A stretch of DNA of 64,000 nucleotides, from positions 30,609,501 through 30,673,500 of the forward strand of contig NC_071338.1 of the NCBI RefSeq assembly GCF_027744825.2, given 5' to 3'. Below the pieces are notes generated by a model. It was not told the origin of the DNA. It saw only the letters and a list, made by a program, of their open reading frames with translations, and did no database searches. Positions 33,271-45,873 of this stretch are shown in pieces. This stretch comes from Synchiropus splendidus (taxonomy: Eukaryota > Chordata > Actinopteri > Syngnathiformes > Callionymidae). Made by a program: the position numbers and the translations under genes. Every line of letters starts with the position of its first letter. Positions within the stretch are counted from its first letter, which is position 1.

Positions 33271-34072
33271 ATAGGACACCATGACTAACTGCGGCTCTTT
33301 ATGAAGTGACCCCATGTAAAGTTCTGGATAACTGCGCTGAGCATATTATTTGAAGGCGCATCACGTCCCGCCCAGGAAAGACACACCTCCATCGAGCTCT
33401 TCCAGGTCCAAACACAAGTTCATTTCAAAGCTCTTCACTTCCACTCTGCATTGAATGTCATTGACAGGCGTGCGCGTACTTGTGGTTGCATCATCATATC
33501 CTAACAGTGAATGTACTCTCAACAATCCATAGATTGTGGATTCCAAGCAATACTCATATTGATGATCTATATACTCGAGTTTATTCTTAGGCCCTCCATT
33601 GTATGACGTCATCCTCACTCATGTATGTTCGCATCTACATATCGTTTCAGGGATTGAATGTGAAGTCAATCCCCGTTTTCATTGCTTTACTGTAGCATTT
33701 AACCCGCAGGATTACATGTCACGTCTTCTTCATGGGCTCATTGTTTGGATTATTTTGTGCCGTTCTTTTGCCATTGTTCCGCCTCCATGTTTGCCATCTT
33801 CAATGTCCTGATGTAAAGTCTTGTGTACGCTGAGGACGATTAAAACTGTCAAGGATGAAAACCTGTTGCAAGTTTACTTAGGTGAGAGGTCATGTGATGT
33901 GAAACTGCTGCTAAGGCTCAGGTGGATCTGCATGGGGATGGGACGGGCCACTTGTGACCCCACACTGGCGCCACATACCCGGTAAATGGACAAAACCGTC
34001 GTACAGATTCACAGCAGTTTGGTTTGACCCTGGATGTGTATTAAAGCCAAGATGCCAGCGAACGCCGGCTAT

Positions 34073-34258
34073 TAGTGATGAGCTGAAGAGGCTTCATGAA
34101 ACAGTGTCAGCATTTTCACAGCCCACTAGATGGCACTGTCTGCTCTAATATCTTTGCATTTATATGATTTCATTTCATTTCATTAAAACTGATAGCGCCA
34201 CCTACTGAGCTCTGAGAATGAAGACACTGTTTCATGAAGCCTCATCACCCCATCACTA
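34073..34258. mobile_element. Family A hairpin MITE, full-length (186 bp)
   Basis: This is the clearest copy: TAGTGATGAGCTGAAGAGGC and TTCATGAAACAGTGTCAG against GACACTGTTTCATGAAGCC and CATCACTA. The 8-bp flanks match only 4 of 8, so its target duplication is not shown. Confidence 0.92.
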
Positions 34259-34549
34259 CTGGTCACGTACAACTTGAACAGTTTGCAACAAATCTTGTTC
34301 AAAAGTTTTTATTTATTTATTTATTTTTTGCTCATGTCCCACATCAATCCAGTCATGTTGTCTTTTCCTCCCACAAATCACACCCCCCCACACCTCAACC
34401 ATATATGTTGACAGGATGGAAAATGAGTCTTTGGAAGGAGTATCATTGCAATGGAGACCCGGAGAGTTCATGATCCTTTCCTCATGCTGTTGGTATTAGA
34501 TCACTTCATCACATTCTCTCTCACATATTGACGGCTGTCTGGTAGACTT

Positions 34550-35000
34550 ATCGGTCCAATGTTGGCACTGAAGCCTTCGCCATTGCATGTTGATGCCGAG
34601 GCGTTTTGAAATCACCGAAGGTTTCCCATCTGTGGCATTAAGTGGGAGGGGTCCAAAGGCCCGAGAGTGTCGACCGTAAGCTCTAATTGATACTTCACTT
34701 CTGATGTTACTTGGTATATATAGCACCTTTTATGGCCTTGTGATTCACTCGCAATGTCAACAAGTGTGGCCCACAAGTGAAGCCTAGCAAGTGACCAACT
34801 TACCACGCACCAGTTTCACAAGCATAATACCTACACAAGCATGGTGTGTGTGGCATGGCTTAACCCTCACCCCCATATATTTTTTCACAGTGATGCACTG
34901 CATGCACCGACGCTGCCTGTTTCCATGAGTAGCCTCACGCATCCAACACAGACGCTTGTGTTCAGTGTGAGTCCGGGGCGCAGAAGGTTGTTGTGAGTGG
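34550..35000. repeat. Family B inverted-repeat element, second copy
   Basis: The left arm has CCATTGCATGTTGATGCCG near 34578. The middle has TTAACCCTCACCCCC near 34860 and GTGATGCACTGCATGCAC near 34891. The right arm has CACGCATCCAACACAGACGC near 34937 and GTCCGGGGCGCAGAAGG near 34972. The order matches 23740-24170. Confidence 0.5.
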
Positions 35001-36354
35001 AGGTGGACTTGAGGAAATATATATACCAAGTGACATGAAAATTTACTTAAAAGTGCTGAACGTAATGAGTGTCACTGTTGCTGCCCGACATATAAGGAAA
35101 TATTTGGGGAGGGGAAATTAAAAATGACCTAATATGTCGACCTAATATGTCCTTCCAGAATTTAGACTTTTTTCTTTCCTAAAATGCCTGACTTTGCGGC
35201 AGATTTAAAAAAAAATATGGTGCTTTTTAGCCTGAAAAAAAGCTCCAGGCTGCAATGGCTTTAACAAAATATATTTTATTTGCAAGAAAAAGAGAAGTGT
35301 ATTTGAACAAATAATAGCCTCCCACCGCCAAATGCTTTTGTGCGTACTAAATTAAAAACTGAAAATAAGTGCATCATGTTCATGCTGACGTTCAATGAGT
35401 AGTTTTGGGCTGACAGCGTGCAGTGAGCGCACGTTGTTTTGTAACAGAGCTCCTCACAAGGGCGGAGACTGGCGGACGTTTGGATGGACGGAGTGTCATG
35501 AGGAGAAAAGGTGGGGAATATTTGTATCTGTGTGTGAGCGGAGTTGTTCATTAATCCAGCCAATTAAAACAGCTCTACGGGGTCAGGATGTACAGGGTCA
35601 GAAACAGCCTGGACTGGGATGGATCTGGAGGTCAGCCATGTTTGTTTACGTCCAACCCGTATAGTGTTCGGTGACGCTGCACCAGTAAGTTCCGCTTTTT
35701 ACTTTGTCTATTCTACATTTCATTCATGGGAATTTGGACATTTAGGAATGGATTCAGGATCATTCACATCCCAGAAGTGACCCTTGGTGGCAATATTTGG
35801 GGGCAAATGTGAGCCTTTGGCGTCGCACATGACTTCATTTTTAATCCCACCAAAAACTTAATTGGTTGGATTTACGGGAAAGTCGCAGTGATTGGACAAA
35901 GCTGCAGCACCTCGCAGAACTCATGGGGATTGGTTGGAATTGCGTTGTTTGGAAGCAAAAATCCACTTCATGATGGTCGATATGTGACAGGAATTCATTT
36001 GAGCTGTTGACCCTTGTCTCTTGTTAAAGGTGTCATCAAAAAAGCGACCGCTCTCCTTGCTTCCGTGATGACAAATGACTTTCTGTTTGGCAGTCTTGTT
36101 TGTTCCACTGTGTGTGTTTACAGCAGTGTTTGTGCTGCTGAAGAACCTGGTCAACAACATGGGTGACTCACGTCCACTTTGTCCATGAAGGATCTGCTTT
36201 GCAGAAGAGAAGTATCCCATTGAGACGCTCTCTGAAGTCAAGTCTGAAATCACATGAGCTTTCACTGCTGCAACAGTTGTAGGGCTAAAGCTAGCACTAG
36301 CACCAAAGAGGAATAGGAATTTTCCCCCAACCCAACAGTACTGGGCCCAAGGAG

Positions 36355-36527
36355 TAGTGAGGGCCTCATGAAGCTTCATGAAACGGCGTCTTCATTTTGA
36401 GAGCCCACTAGATGGTGCTAAAATCATTGGATTCCAACAACCATTTCACTGAAACTTCACTTTATTTATAACCAAGAGCACCACCTAAGAGGACACTGTT
36501 TCATGAAGCCTCATGAGCCCATCACTG
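36355..36527. mobile_element. Family A hairpin MITE with target duplication
   Basis: TAGTGAGGGCCTCATGAAGC to GAGCCCATCACTG. It is flanked by CCAAGGAG (36347-36354) and CCAAGAAG (36528-36535), which agree at 7 of 8 positions. This is the best evidence that the family makes 8-bp duplications like hAT elements. Confidence 0.92.
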
Positions 36528-39500
36528 CCAAGAAGTCCAACATGACCCAACAATAGTATGTGACGTTTGGTTCCATTGTGTCCATCACATGAGCATCGGG
36601 TCCAACATCTTCCTCCATCCGACTCATCCAACATGCAGGTGAACACTAAGCAGCGACTGGTACACTGCCTGGTCCAGGTGCAGTCTGGAGAAACTGCCGA
36701 CAAGCCCAGCGACTGTGTGGCAGCATTTTTACACAAATTATTTTTGTGAGCTTGAAAAAGTGTTGAAATAAGTTGGGTGCACAAATATTCAGAAAAGTCC
36801 TGGACATTGTCATGATTTATTTCAATAAAAAAAAATGAAGATCAACTTGAATGGTTCAGATGAAATGATTCCAAATTAAATCATGGGCACAAAGATGGTC
36901 TTCTGGAGGTGTTGCTCCTTTCGTTTGTTGCTGAAGAACCTGCCTGTCGGACCTACTGAAGTGGTCTTCTCTCTCATGCCCTCCTCGGTGGCTTCGTCCC
37001 AGTAACATTTCGCCTCGTAGTTTCACTTTGGAGGCGCTGAAAACTTAAAATTCTCCAGCAGGTGGAATATCAAAGCTTCAGTGTGCGTGTTAAAACGTCC
37101 TTACAACAAAGACGAAGAAGGCGGAAACACAGAACTAGAGACCTTGTTTTTTTTTTCTTTTTCTTTTAAGGCTGTGTTCTTCTGATGTTTGCAATCTTTG
37201 AGTTGATCCCTGAAGTCCACCAATCCAGAGCTTGAAGACCGAATTCCACTTGTTTGATCGGAGGCCTCTGGAGAGGCGTCTGAACGCTGGGAGTGAGGGG
37301 AAATGCAAAAACGCTACATCCAAACGTCTGTCCTGTTTACATTATTCATCAATCGCTCCTCCACTTCAAGTGAACGTAAATGTTGGATTGATTCTATGAA
37401 TCTTTCAGGGGTCGCAGGAGAGCAATTTGTGAGAAAGACCCCAAAAATAGAAGCACATATCTGAGGAAAGGTCACAGCAGCCGCTCTCGAACAATGAGTT
37501 TTTTTTTTCTTTTTTTTTTAACCTACGGCACAATGAAGGGAAGAAGGTGACATGACGGCTTGAAGTGGTCCATTAGATGTGAATGGTTTTCAGTGCTTTC
37601 AAGATAAAGCCGACTTTTTTATTGTTTCAGACATTTTTTTTAGTTGTGATGAAAGTTACTATTAATGGTTCTGAAACAACATGTCCGGAAATAAGCACCT
37701 TTCCAAATGGGCTTGTAAAAAAAAACAGTGTCAGTTTCGCTTTTTAATGAGAAAATTAAAACATACATTTTTGATAAAATTGTATTTACTACAATGGGAA
37801 AGAATTTTTTTCTTCTATTTGATAAATCAAAATGAATCTCTAAAAGTCTAAGTATATTAATTGTAGATTTTGTTCTGTCGTTTTTGAATAATTATTATGG
37901 CCAGACTCAAAATGTTCCATCAACAAAAGAGCATCTTATTGATCGACGGCTCGGCGTTGGAATCCTGTCGGTCGATGAAGGACGTACGGGAGAACGGCAG
38001 AGAGATGGACAGATCTTCAGTGTTTGGTTACATAAAACAGCGCAGCAGTATGACACGCACTCATGAATGCTGATGCTCTTGGCATCCGGCTGGAATTAAA
38101 GTGACTCGCATCGTCCTAATAATCGCAGACATCGATCGGGCTGCGTCGCTTCGACAAGGTCAAGACGGAACCCTGGCGGAGGAAGTCGGAGAGTAAAGCT
38201 TCAGAAATGGAATCATGCAGACGAGGACATGAGGAGTGTGATGTGGGGTTCGACATGGCGGAGGAGATGCTCACCTGCGAGTCAACATGGAGGTCTTATT
38301 TGAAACATGCGTACTGCATTCCTCTGGACACTCTGATTTCCTCCCACAGTCAGAAAATAGGCACAGCAAATGAATTTAATCTCTCAGAGAACTGGATTCT
38401 GAGCTGAATAAATAAGGACATTGAACACGAAAAACAGACCAGCAATGATGGTTTTTGGGGGAGATTTTCTCCACTGACAGTAAGTCAGTTGAAAACGGTT
38501 CATTAGTGTGTGAGGAACGTTCAGAATTGTGAAATTGAAAATGACATTTGAAATGAAGTCAAGGTGACAGACGATCCAAAACACTTGAGATGAAGAGTGA
38601 AGAGATCTAATAGAGCTTTGTTCGAAGAAGGCCTCATGACTACATGATGAGACGCCAACATTTGGCTTTGTTGACTGGAAACACAGTGAAAGAATAATGA
38701 ACTAAATGATAAAATTGCTGCTTTCTTTGAACGCGAAATTTGATCATGAGTTAAATTCCCAATATTCAAACCATGATTTAATTGAATAGTCCAAAATATC
38801 AGGCAAAAACTGTTGAATTGTCGAAAAATAAAAATCATTCAGCTCTTTGAAGTTAAATAATAATAACAATAATAAGTACACTTAAAACATGATTGATGAA
38901 AGACACTGAACTTTTAAATATGTATGAAATGATTCAATGAAATGAGTAAATGCGGCAAATAAATAAATACATACTCATAATTATAAGAGAATAGTAACAG
39001 AATCAAGAGATTAAAGCTGGAATTTGGAAAGAAATGCTTAGCAAATTGGACTTTTGTTAGACGTCTAAATAGATATATTTCCTTCAAATATTTGATTAAA
39101 AAAAGGATATACTTTTCTAATAAAACTCTGTGGTGATAAAAAGAAATCAAAGTGGAGCCGTAACGTAGACGATTTTCCCTAAAACTGCCGTCCAAATGGA
39201 AGCCGGCAGATGAAGTCCATGCTAAAAAAGTTTCAGTAATTCGAGGTGTCAAGGGTGAAAAAAAAAAAAAATCTCTGGTGCAACTGAACTTGTCTTCACG
39301 TCACACAATGAAAGTGGAACATAAAAAGGACGTTGCGGCTTTTGTTCTTTCGCCGGTGTCAGAGTTAAACTGATGAAAAACTGTTATAATTGCTTGGTTT
39401 TTATCTTCTGGAATGATGAAACTGTTATTTAAAAGAAGCAAACTTAGGGAAATGGCGATCCAAAGCGGCGCCCTCTTTTGTATTCATCCCGACTTTGGCT

Positions 39501-40454
39501 GCAAATTGTTCTGAGACTTCAAGAGCCTCGGCGGCAGAACTCTCACCTGGGAAATGTCCGCCGGGTCTCGGATCTCCGCCTCACACACTTCCAACTAAAA
39601 CTGTGTTGCCATCAGCCCGGCCAATTAAGCCTCGTGTTCCCCCGCAGCCCTGACTCCCCCTCCCATTCTCCCCCTCCTGTGTGAGAGATATTGAAACTGA
39701 AACTGAAGATTCCTTCCCAGATGACGGCGGAACTCGGACCATCCCGCAGTCAAAACAGCCGCTGCGACCTCCATCGCTCACGCATTAATAAAGTCCTGAC
39801 AGATTGACTCGCCGCCTTTTCTCACAATCTAATTACATCTGATCTCGCCCCGAGGCGGCGACGTCACGCAAATCGCTGTTAACCCCTTAATGCGTCGGCG
39901 AAATTACCCGCTAATGGAAGTCAAGCTCGGGATGAAGGATGAGGAGCGGGAGCCTCTAATGGCCTCCTCCGAGAAACAACGGATGCTTCCTTCAGCTCAT
40001 TCTTGCTGTATACACACACAGATGGGTGATACCGTTGGGCAGCCAAGTACTATGCATCTTTCATTGATCGCAGCCGAGAAAGTGTGGAATCAGCACGGAA
40101 AAACAAGTCTGGGATATTGAGAGTAAGACCCCTCCGGAGGGATGGACACGCAGTTTGGCCTCGGTCAGCGGTCGCACACGTTTCCACAGTGAAGTTTCAA
40201 TCGAGACCTGGATGGAGTCTTCACTGTCTGAGGAGGACATGCAACACTCACACAACTACAAAACAACCTTCACTTAACAAGTGGAGAAACAAGTCTCAAA
40301 CAACAAAACTAATACACAACTAAAGTCAAAATAAGGGACGAATGAACAAGTCAAATTTAAACAGTCTGGTCCAAAAACCAGGAGTTCTTACATGTCGTGC
40401 GTTGTGTTGGAAACACAACAGTGGATGGTCTTGTAAATTGTCTTTATCTATGTC

Positions 40455-40715
40455 AAAAACAACAAAACATGGTGAGGGACAGATGGAGTGCTGCGCCATG
40501 AGTCAGCAATCTCTGGCTGACGTGTCAGCAAATGAACTTCACATTGTACAGATATACATTTCCGCACATGTGGCACAAAAATACAGTTACAATATACAAT
40601 TCAAGAGAGACCCAAATGCGAAAGAAATAATACAAAAATGAAAATGCGCCTATGGCAAAAACAACAAAACATGGTAAAGATGGAGTCCTGCGCGCCATGA
40701 GTCAGCAATCTTAAT
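40455..40715. repeat. Direct repeat pair
   Basis: AAAAACAACAAAACATGGT followed by GATGGAGT and CGCCATGAGTCAGCAATCT occurs at 40457-40514 and 40656-40712, about 200 bp apart. Both are in an A-rich, transposon-like region of unknown type. Confidence 0.6.
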
Positions 40716-40969
40716 AAACACAACAATGACAAATATTTAATTATTTTCATTACCTCTGGCGACCTCATGTCAGCGAATGACACAGGGTCCACCAACAGTG
40801 ACTTATATAGTCCGCACCTAGAGGGCGCTAATTCCCCATCAACCACCATTATGTGCAGCGTAAAGTAGTGCAAGTGGAATACATCACATAGTATTTGTTA
40901 TGTGTGGCGCTCTTCCTTTAACCTGGTCTGAGGTTTCTTTTTTAAATGCTTATTGAAAGCACACGATTT

Positions 40970-41034
40970 GAGTTCAGAGAATGCCCTCTAAAAAGGAGGA
41001 CCTTATTTCATGAAGCCTCATGAGCCCATCACTA
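40970..41034. mobile_element. Family A MITE, right end only
   Basis: TTCAGAGAATGCCCTCT and TTTCATGAAGCCTCATGAGC with CCATCACTA. Confidence 0.7.
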
Positions 41035-41065
41035 CACAATAGTAACACTATACTATGAGGTGTTT

Positions 41066-41245
41066 CAGGCACAGTCAGCTGAGACCGCGGGGTCGACCCA
41101 GGACCAGGTGGAGAGATGAGATCTCTTCACCGGGATCCCCAAGTGAGAGCTGCAAGATGTTGAGTGGATGAACGGCGTCTGTCGTTCCCTGTTGAAATTG
41201 CTGCCCCCTCGACCTCGTGACGGGGGAAGATTCTGACAACACATT
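41066..41245 (+). mobile_element. LINE 3'-end fragment (family of 14776-15575)
   Basis: TTCAGGCACAG, CGACCCAGGACCAGGTGGAG, GGGATCCCCAAGTGAGAG and TTGCTGCCCCCTCGACC correspond in order to the LINE coding for VFR, RTRW, GIPREE and LPPRP. The frame is broken. Confidence 0.6.
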
Positions 41246-42654
41246 GAAGTCATCAGTAAATATAAGAGAAAAAGTCATTTAATAAACACATCAAATCAAT
41301 CAACTATTACACAAAAACATTAACAAGTCACTGAACAAAACAAGTCACCATATGAGTCAAAGCAATTACACAAAACCAAACCAATAACAAATCACCTAAG
41401 GACAATGACTCACGAGTAAAAACAACAAACGAGAGCAGAAATAACATTTGACTCACAAAGATCCACTGTGTGATCCACAACAGAAGTTGGATCACTGGCG
41501 TTTGACCTCTAGTGAAGAACAAGTCACTGGATGCACAACAAACCACTCGACACAACGACGCACTGAACCCGCTCTTGTGTTTAAACTCTCCATCCACCAG
41601 CTGATCAACGGCCTCCGTCCATCACGGATGTCATCCTCCTCAACCAACTCAAAGGCTTTGACTTTGACGCGTGTGACATTGAAATCCTCGCGCAACAGCT
41701 CCAACAAAGTGCGAAACAAGTCGAGCGTTATTTCGCAGCTTTGATTTTAATTACAGAAAGTTACGATTCTAATTAATCTGCGTGTTTGCCGCCGAGCGAC
41801 GAAACCACGACGACGTCGGCTGGCAGTCCCGCCGTTCCCACCGAGCTCGTATCTCTACACCCAGTTTCCTCTCACCCTCCTCCCTCCTCCACGACGTTCA
41901 TTTGCACCCCGTAATTAACTCGGCGTATCTCTGTCATGATGTGGAAATAAACCGCAATTTAGCTCAGAAGGCAATTTAAGCCTGCGAGCGTGTGTGTGTG
42001 GAGGGCTAATGGTAAGACAAACTATTGCCAGAGGTTAATAGGGAGAGAATTAAAAGTGAGATTAGATACTGATTAACCCGGACGGGGGAGAAGGAGTGGG
42101 CGATGGAGAGAGCCAGGAAAAGAACGAGAGGAACTCGTATCATGTGAGTTTCCATCGCGGATGAGAGCGATGTAGAGCGAGGCAGGTTGGGAGTGACGCG
42201 TGGCAGCGATCAAGCAATGAGAGGTCGACATTTCGATTTGCGCGGGGCAGAACGTATTCGCTACAGAGTGAGCGCGACAACAAAAGAGTCTGATCGTGAC
42301 CAAGAGATGAGGTTTAACTCAGCGTTGGTGATCAGAGGTCGATCAGACTCAGTCGAGTCATGTGATGATCGCCTCTACGAAGTAGAGGAAGAAACTTGGT
42401 AGGAATAAGGACTTCAGGGATACGGTACGACGCTTGGCACAACACAACTAATCGCTGAGCCAACAACAAAACGAACAACAATGAATAAACATGGCAACGG
42501 AAATATACAGAAAATAATAATAGAAAAAAAGGAAATAAACAAGTATAATCATTGTTCTACAAAAGAGAAGAAAAACAAACAAGATGTCAAAACAAAACAT
42601 CTGATATCGGGTCCTTAACAAGATTTAAAAAAAAAAAAATCCATACTATTCTGT

Positions 42655-42800
42655 AAATTCCGGACTATAGAGCGCACCGGAATATTAGCACCACCCGCGA
42701 GATTTATGAACAAAAATAGATCTTCATACATAAGCCGCACGGGTCTGTTAGTCACGGGTGCAGTGGTGATGTCTGCGCCGTACAAAGGTCAGTGGTGCAC
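42655..42800. repeat. Decayed repeat with CCGGACTATA/AAGCCGCAC motifs
   Basis: TTCCGGACTATAGAGCGCACC and ATAAGCCGCACGGG resemble a widespread vertebrate repeat built on 'actataagccgc' units, from memory. It is short and mutated. Confidence 0.35.
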
Positions 42801-44059
42801 TTAAAAATGCATGAGGATCACTTCTACAACTAGTTTTGAAAAACAAGGTCCAGCATAGAGACTGACTCATAAAACAATCTGGGCCATGTTCTGAACTTGA
42901 ATCATCAACTCCTCACATCTTTTACTGACAACATGCGCTGTTTTCGACGAACTTCTGACACCACAGCCGGTCTCAGCTGCTGCTTCTCGTCTCCGGTCCT
43001 TCAGGAGATTAGCTCTGTGGGCGGAGCTGCAAACACGTGGGCGAAAACGGCACATTTTGAGCGCTTTAATCGCAATGAAACTCCTGTGATTTCATTGGAT
43101 GTTGTGACAAGGCTCAATATTTTGGCAGCACGACATGACCGTGACAAAAAAGTAGCAGCAAAAAAAAAAAATCACGATAGCAAGAACAAGAACAATCACA
43201 AATAAACTGAAGACACGGAAACAATGATTGATGGAAGAAGACAAGTAAACAAAAACACTCTAAAGACACAATGGAAAACGATAAAGAACATTTTCAGAAC
43301 AAAGGGAAAAACAAATCTGAAAACTGGTCAGAAATGATGATGAACACAACACTGGCCAGTTCTTGTTTTTGTTGGGAGCTGTCAGTTTCATGTTTGTGCG
43401 AGCCTTGTTCGATCCTTTTTGTCTGAGGTGGTCAAATGTGTCTTCTGACTCCAAACCCCCGATCACTGAATTAAAAAAAAATAAAAATAAAAAGAACATC
43501 CGAGTCACAGCAACAACCGGGAGATAAAAATGAGCCTCACTGCTTTACTGAAATGGAAACCGGCTCCAATTCTCCTCATTTTCCCGAAGTGTCCGTCTGC
43601 CCTCGTGCTCATCGCTCAAATCCTCCTCATTCTCACCCTCATCTTAATTCCGTGGACTCTCTCCGGCTCATGTTCGCTGCTGAGATCCAGAGTCGCTTCA
43701 AATGAGTCGACGCTGAGCCGAAGCACAGGCAATCACACCTTTGTCAGCGTGAGTCCTGGAGATGTTTCTCCGAGTCGAGCCGGGGAAGAAAAGCCCATCA
43801 GCCAGAGACTGAAGGTAATTGACAAAACAAAGCCGATAAATTAACAGAGACGACGTTTTCAGTCTAATGGGAGCACAGAGCGAACTCCTCTTTTCTCGCT
43901 TAACCTTGATGGCGGAGAGTCGCAGCAGTGTGATGTTGTTTACTCTCAGCAGCTCGTTCCAACTGGAAAGACAATGTGTGACTTGTCTCCAACTGCAGAA
44001 GTTAAACTTGGAGGAGCAGAAGCTTCACACCAACACCAACTTAGTCCCAAGTAACTTGA

Positions 44060-44145
44060 AAATGATGTGACGCTTCGTTGAAATGCTTGTGATTTGAGAG
44101 CAGACAGCGCCAGCTACAGGACACCGCCTCACCAACCCATCACTG
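44060..44145. mobile_element. Family A MITE, right half
   Basis: TTGAGAGCAGACAGCGCCAG and CTCACCAACCCATCACTG, ending in the CACTG tip. Confidence 0.65.
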
Positions 44146-44335
44146 TCCGCAAGGAACCTCTGGAGGCAGGAGATCCAAGAGGTGGAAGGAGAGGCACAAG
44201 AGAGTTGAACATGTCTTTCCTATGAGAGTCAAATGAAGCACCACGGAAAAATAAATCCAAAGTCAATCGACAGGTCACAGACTGCCATGATTAGTTGACG
44301 AATCATGGGTAGAGGCCAACATGAGAGGTTGTGGT

Positions 44336-45020
44336 TGTAACGAATCAAGAGAGGGGACGTGGAGCGGAACCCAAACGCAAGTGGTGAAAGTCACACTGAG
44401 GCAGGAGCAAGTAAGAAATAATATTTAATTAAACAAACAACGGAAAACACACAACGGAAAACGTCACCGAACCAGGAGAAACAGAGCAAACACAGAATGA
44501 CAAAACAGAGTAACCAAACTAACAAAGTCCAAACCGAAAGCGTCACCGAACCGGGAGTTAAATGAGCTAGCTAGCATGAGAGACCGAAACAATGAGAACC
44601 GGGAGTTAAATGAGCCGGCTAGCACACAAAACAACAAGCTGAACAGAGAGGGAGAGACGAGAACCAGCTAGCTAGCATGAGAGACTGAAACAATGAGAAC
44701 CGGGAGTTAAATGAGCTAGCTAGCATGAGAAAACAAGAAGCCGAACAGAGAAGGAGAGACACGCGACTCGGGAGTTACCACGGGGGAACGAGAAGTCCAA
44801 AGTCCCAAGAAAGGGAAACAACGGGTGAGTCCAAGGAACTGGAAGTGACGATCCTGGGGAACAGAGAGAAGGTGACAATCTGGCACCTGGTGCAAGAGTC
44901 CAGGTGCTTAAGTACTCAGTTGATTAGGGGTTAATCGGCTCCAGCCGTGTGCCAAAGGAACAGAGGGAAAAAAGCAAAACATGGCTCAGGGACACTGAGC
45001 CAGGAAGCGGAGTCATGACA
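44336..45020 (-). mobile_element. Solo LTR with 5-bp target duplication
   Basis: It begins TGTAACGAATC and ends GTCATGACA, so it has the TG...CA ends of an LTR. It is flanked by perfect GTGGT copies at 44331-44335 and 45021-45025. The minus strand, starting TGTCATGACTCC and ending TTCGTTACA with a TTTGGGTTCCGCTCC stretch near its 3' end, resembles Ty3/Gypsy-type fish LTRs, so minus is the likely direction. There is no internal region, so it arose by recombination between two LTRs. Confidence 0.85.
44500..44760. repeat. Minisatellite inside the solo LTR
   Basis: CCGGGAGTTAAATGAGC starts at 44551, 44599 and 44700. AGCTAGCTAGCATGAGAGAC and GAACAGAGA-GGAGAGAC also recur. The spacing (48 and 101 bp) shows a compound unit. 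Confidence 0.8.
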
Positions 45021-45420
45021 GTGGTGTTGCAAACACAATTGAATTTAAATAAATATACATAAGAAAAAATATGTAAAATGTTGTAAAGACTGCTGAATCC
45101 TGTTTTGAAACTTTATGTTTAAATTCCAGTTGCTCAAAATGTGGTGCGAAAGGTATGTGTCCTTTGTGAAAAGGACCCATACGTCCAACGTTTTGGGCCA
45201 CAGACATTTCCCATCTCAGGGCGGATTGGGCTAAGAGAATGCTGACTATGTCAGCTAGTCGTAGCAGCCCTAGTCAGGTGGGACCTCCACGAGGAATAGG
45301 CAACACCCAAAGAGTTGGGATGCAGCGAACTGTTACAGACTGCTCTGAAATATTGCAGCAAAAATATACGTGGTGGTGAGTGTAAAAGCATCCGGAGAGC
45401 AAAGACATGATTGACTGAAC

Positions 45421-45513
45421 TGGGCTGATGAAACTTCATGAAACACTGTCCACATTTTCAGAGCCCAATACATGACACTGTGTGGTGTGTCTTTGGCTGT
45501 GAGTAACTATTTT

Positions 45514-45545
<32 letters not shown>

Positions 45546-45602
45546 TGCCACCTGCTGAACACCGAAAATGAGGCTTCAAGTAGCTTCTTTAGCCCATCAC
45601 TA
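45421..45602. mobile_element. Family A hairpin MITE with poly-A interior
   Basis: TGGGCTGATGAAACTTC on the left, GTGCCACCTGCTGAAC and TTTAGCCCATCAC on the right. A run of 27 A (45518-45544) sits in the centre. Confidence 0.8.
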
Positions 45603-45663
45603 GATTGGACTCTTCTGACTCTCAGCACACACAAAACCAGTCATCTAACTATCCTTATCTAAC

Positions 45664-45873
45664 CAGTGATAGGTAGATGAGGTTTCATGAAACAGTGTTT
45701 GATTTTCAGAGGCCACCAGATGGCACTGTCAGCTGTAAAATGTTAGGACATGAACAACTAATTCAACAAAGCCTCACATTACGTCTAAACCAAGAGCGCC
45801 ATCTTGGTAAAGTAGGGCACTGTTTCACCAACCCTGCACTACTGTTTCATGACGCCTCACCTACCCATCACTA
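45664..45873. mobile_element. Family A hairpin MITE, subfamily with doubled right end
   Basis: CAGTGATAGGTAGATGAGG starts it and CCTACCCATCACTA ends it. The right end carries the GTTTCA motif twice. Flanks TATCTAAC and TCCCTAAC match 6 of 8 bases, which supports an 8-bp target duplication. Confidence 0.88.

Larger units (their letters stand above)
32046..41000. other. Intergenic, first part
   Basis: No exon was recognised. It holds Family A copies (32804, 33074, 34073, 36355, 40970) and a Family B element (34550-35000). The rest (about 32100-32800, 35000-36350, 36540-40450) is unique or A/T-rich. 38050-38170 and 39440-39900 are GC-richer and unexplained. Confidence 0.6.
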
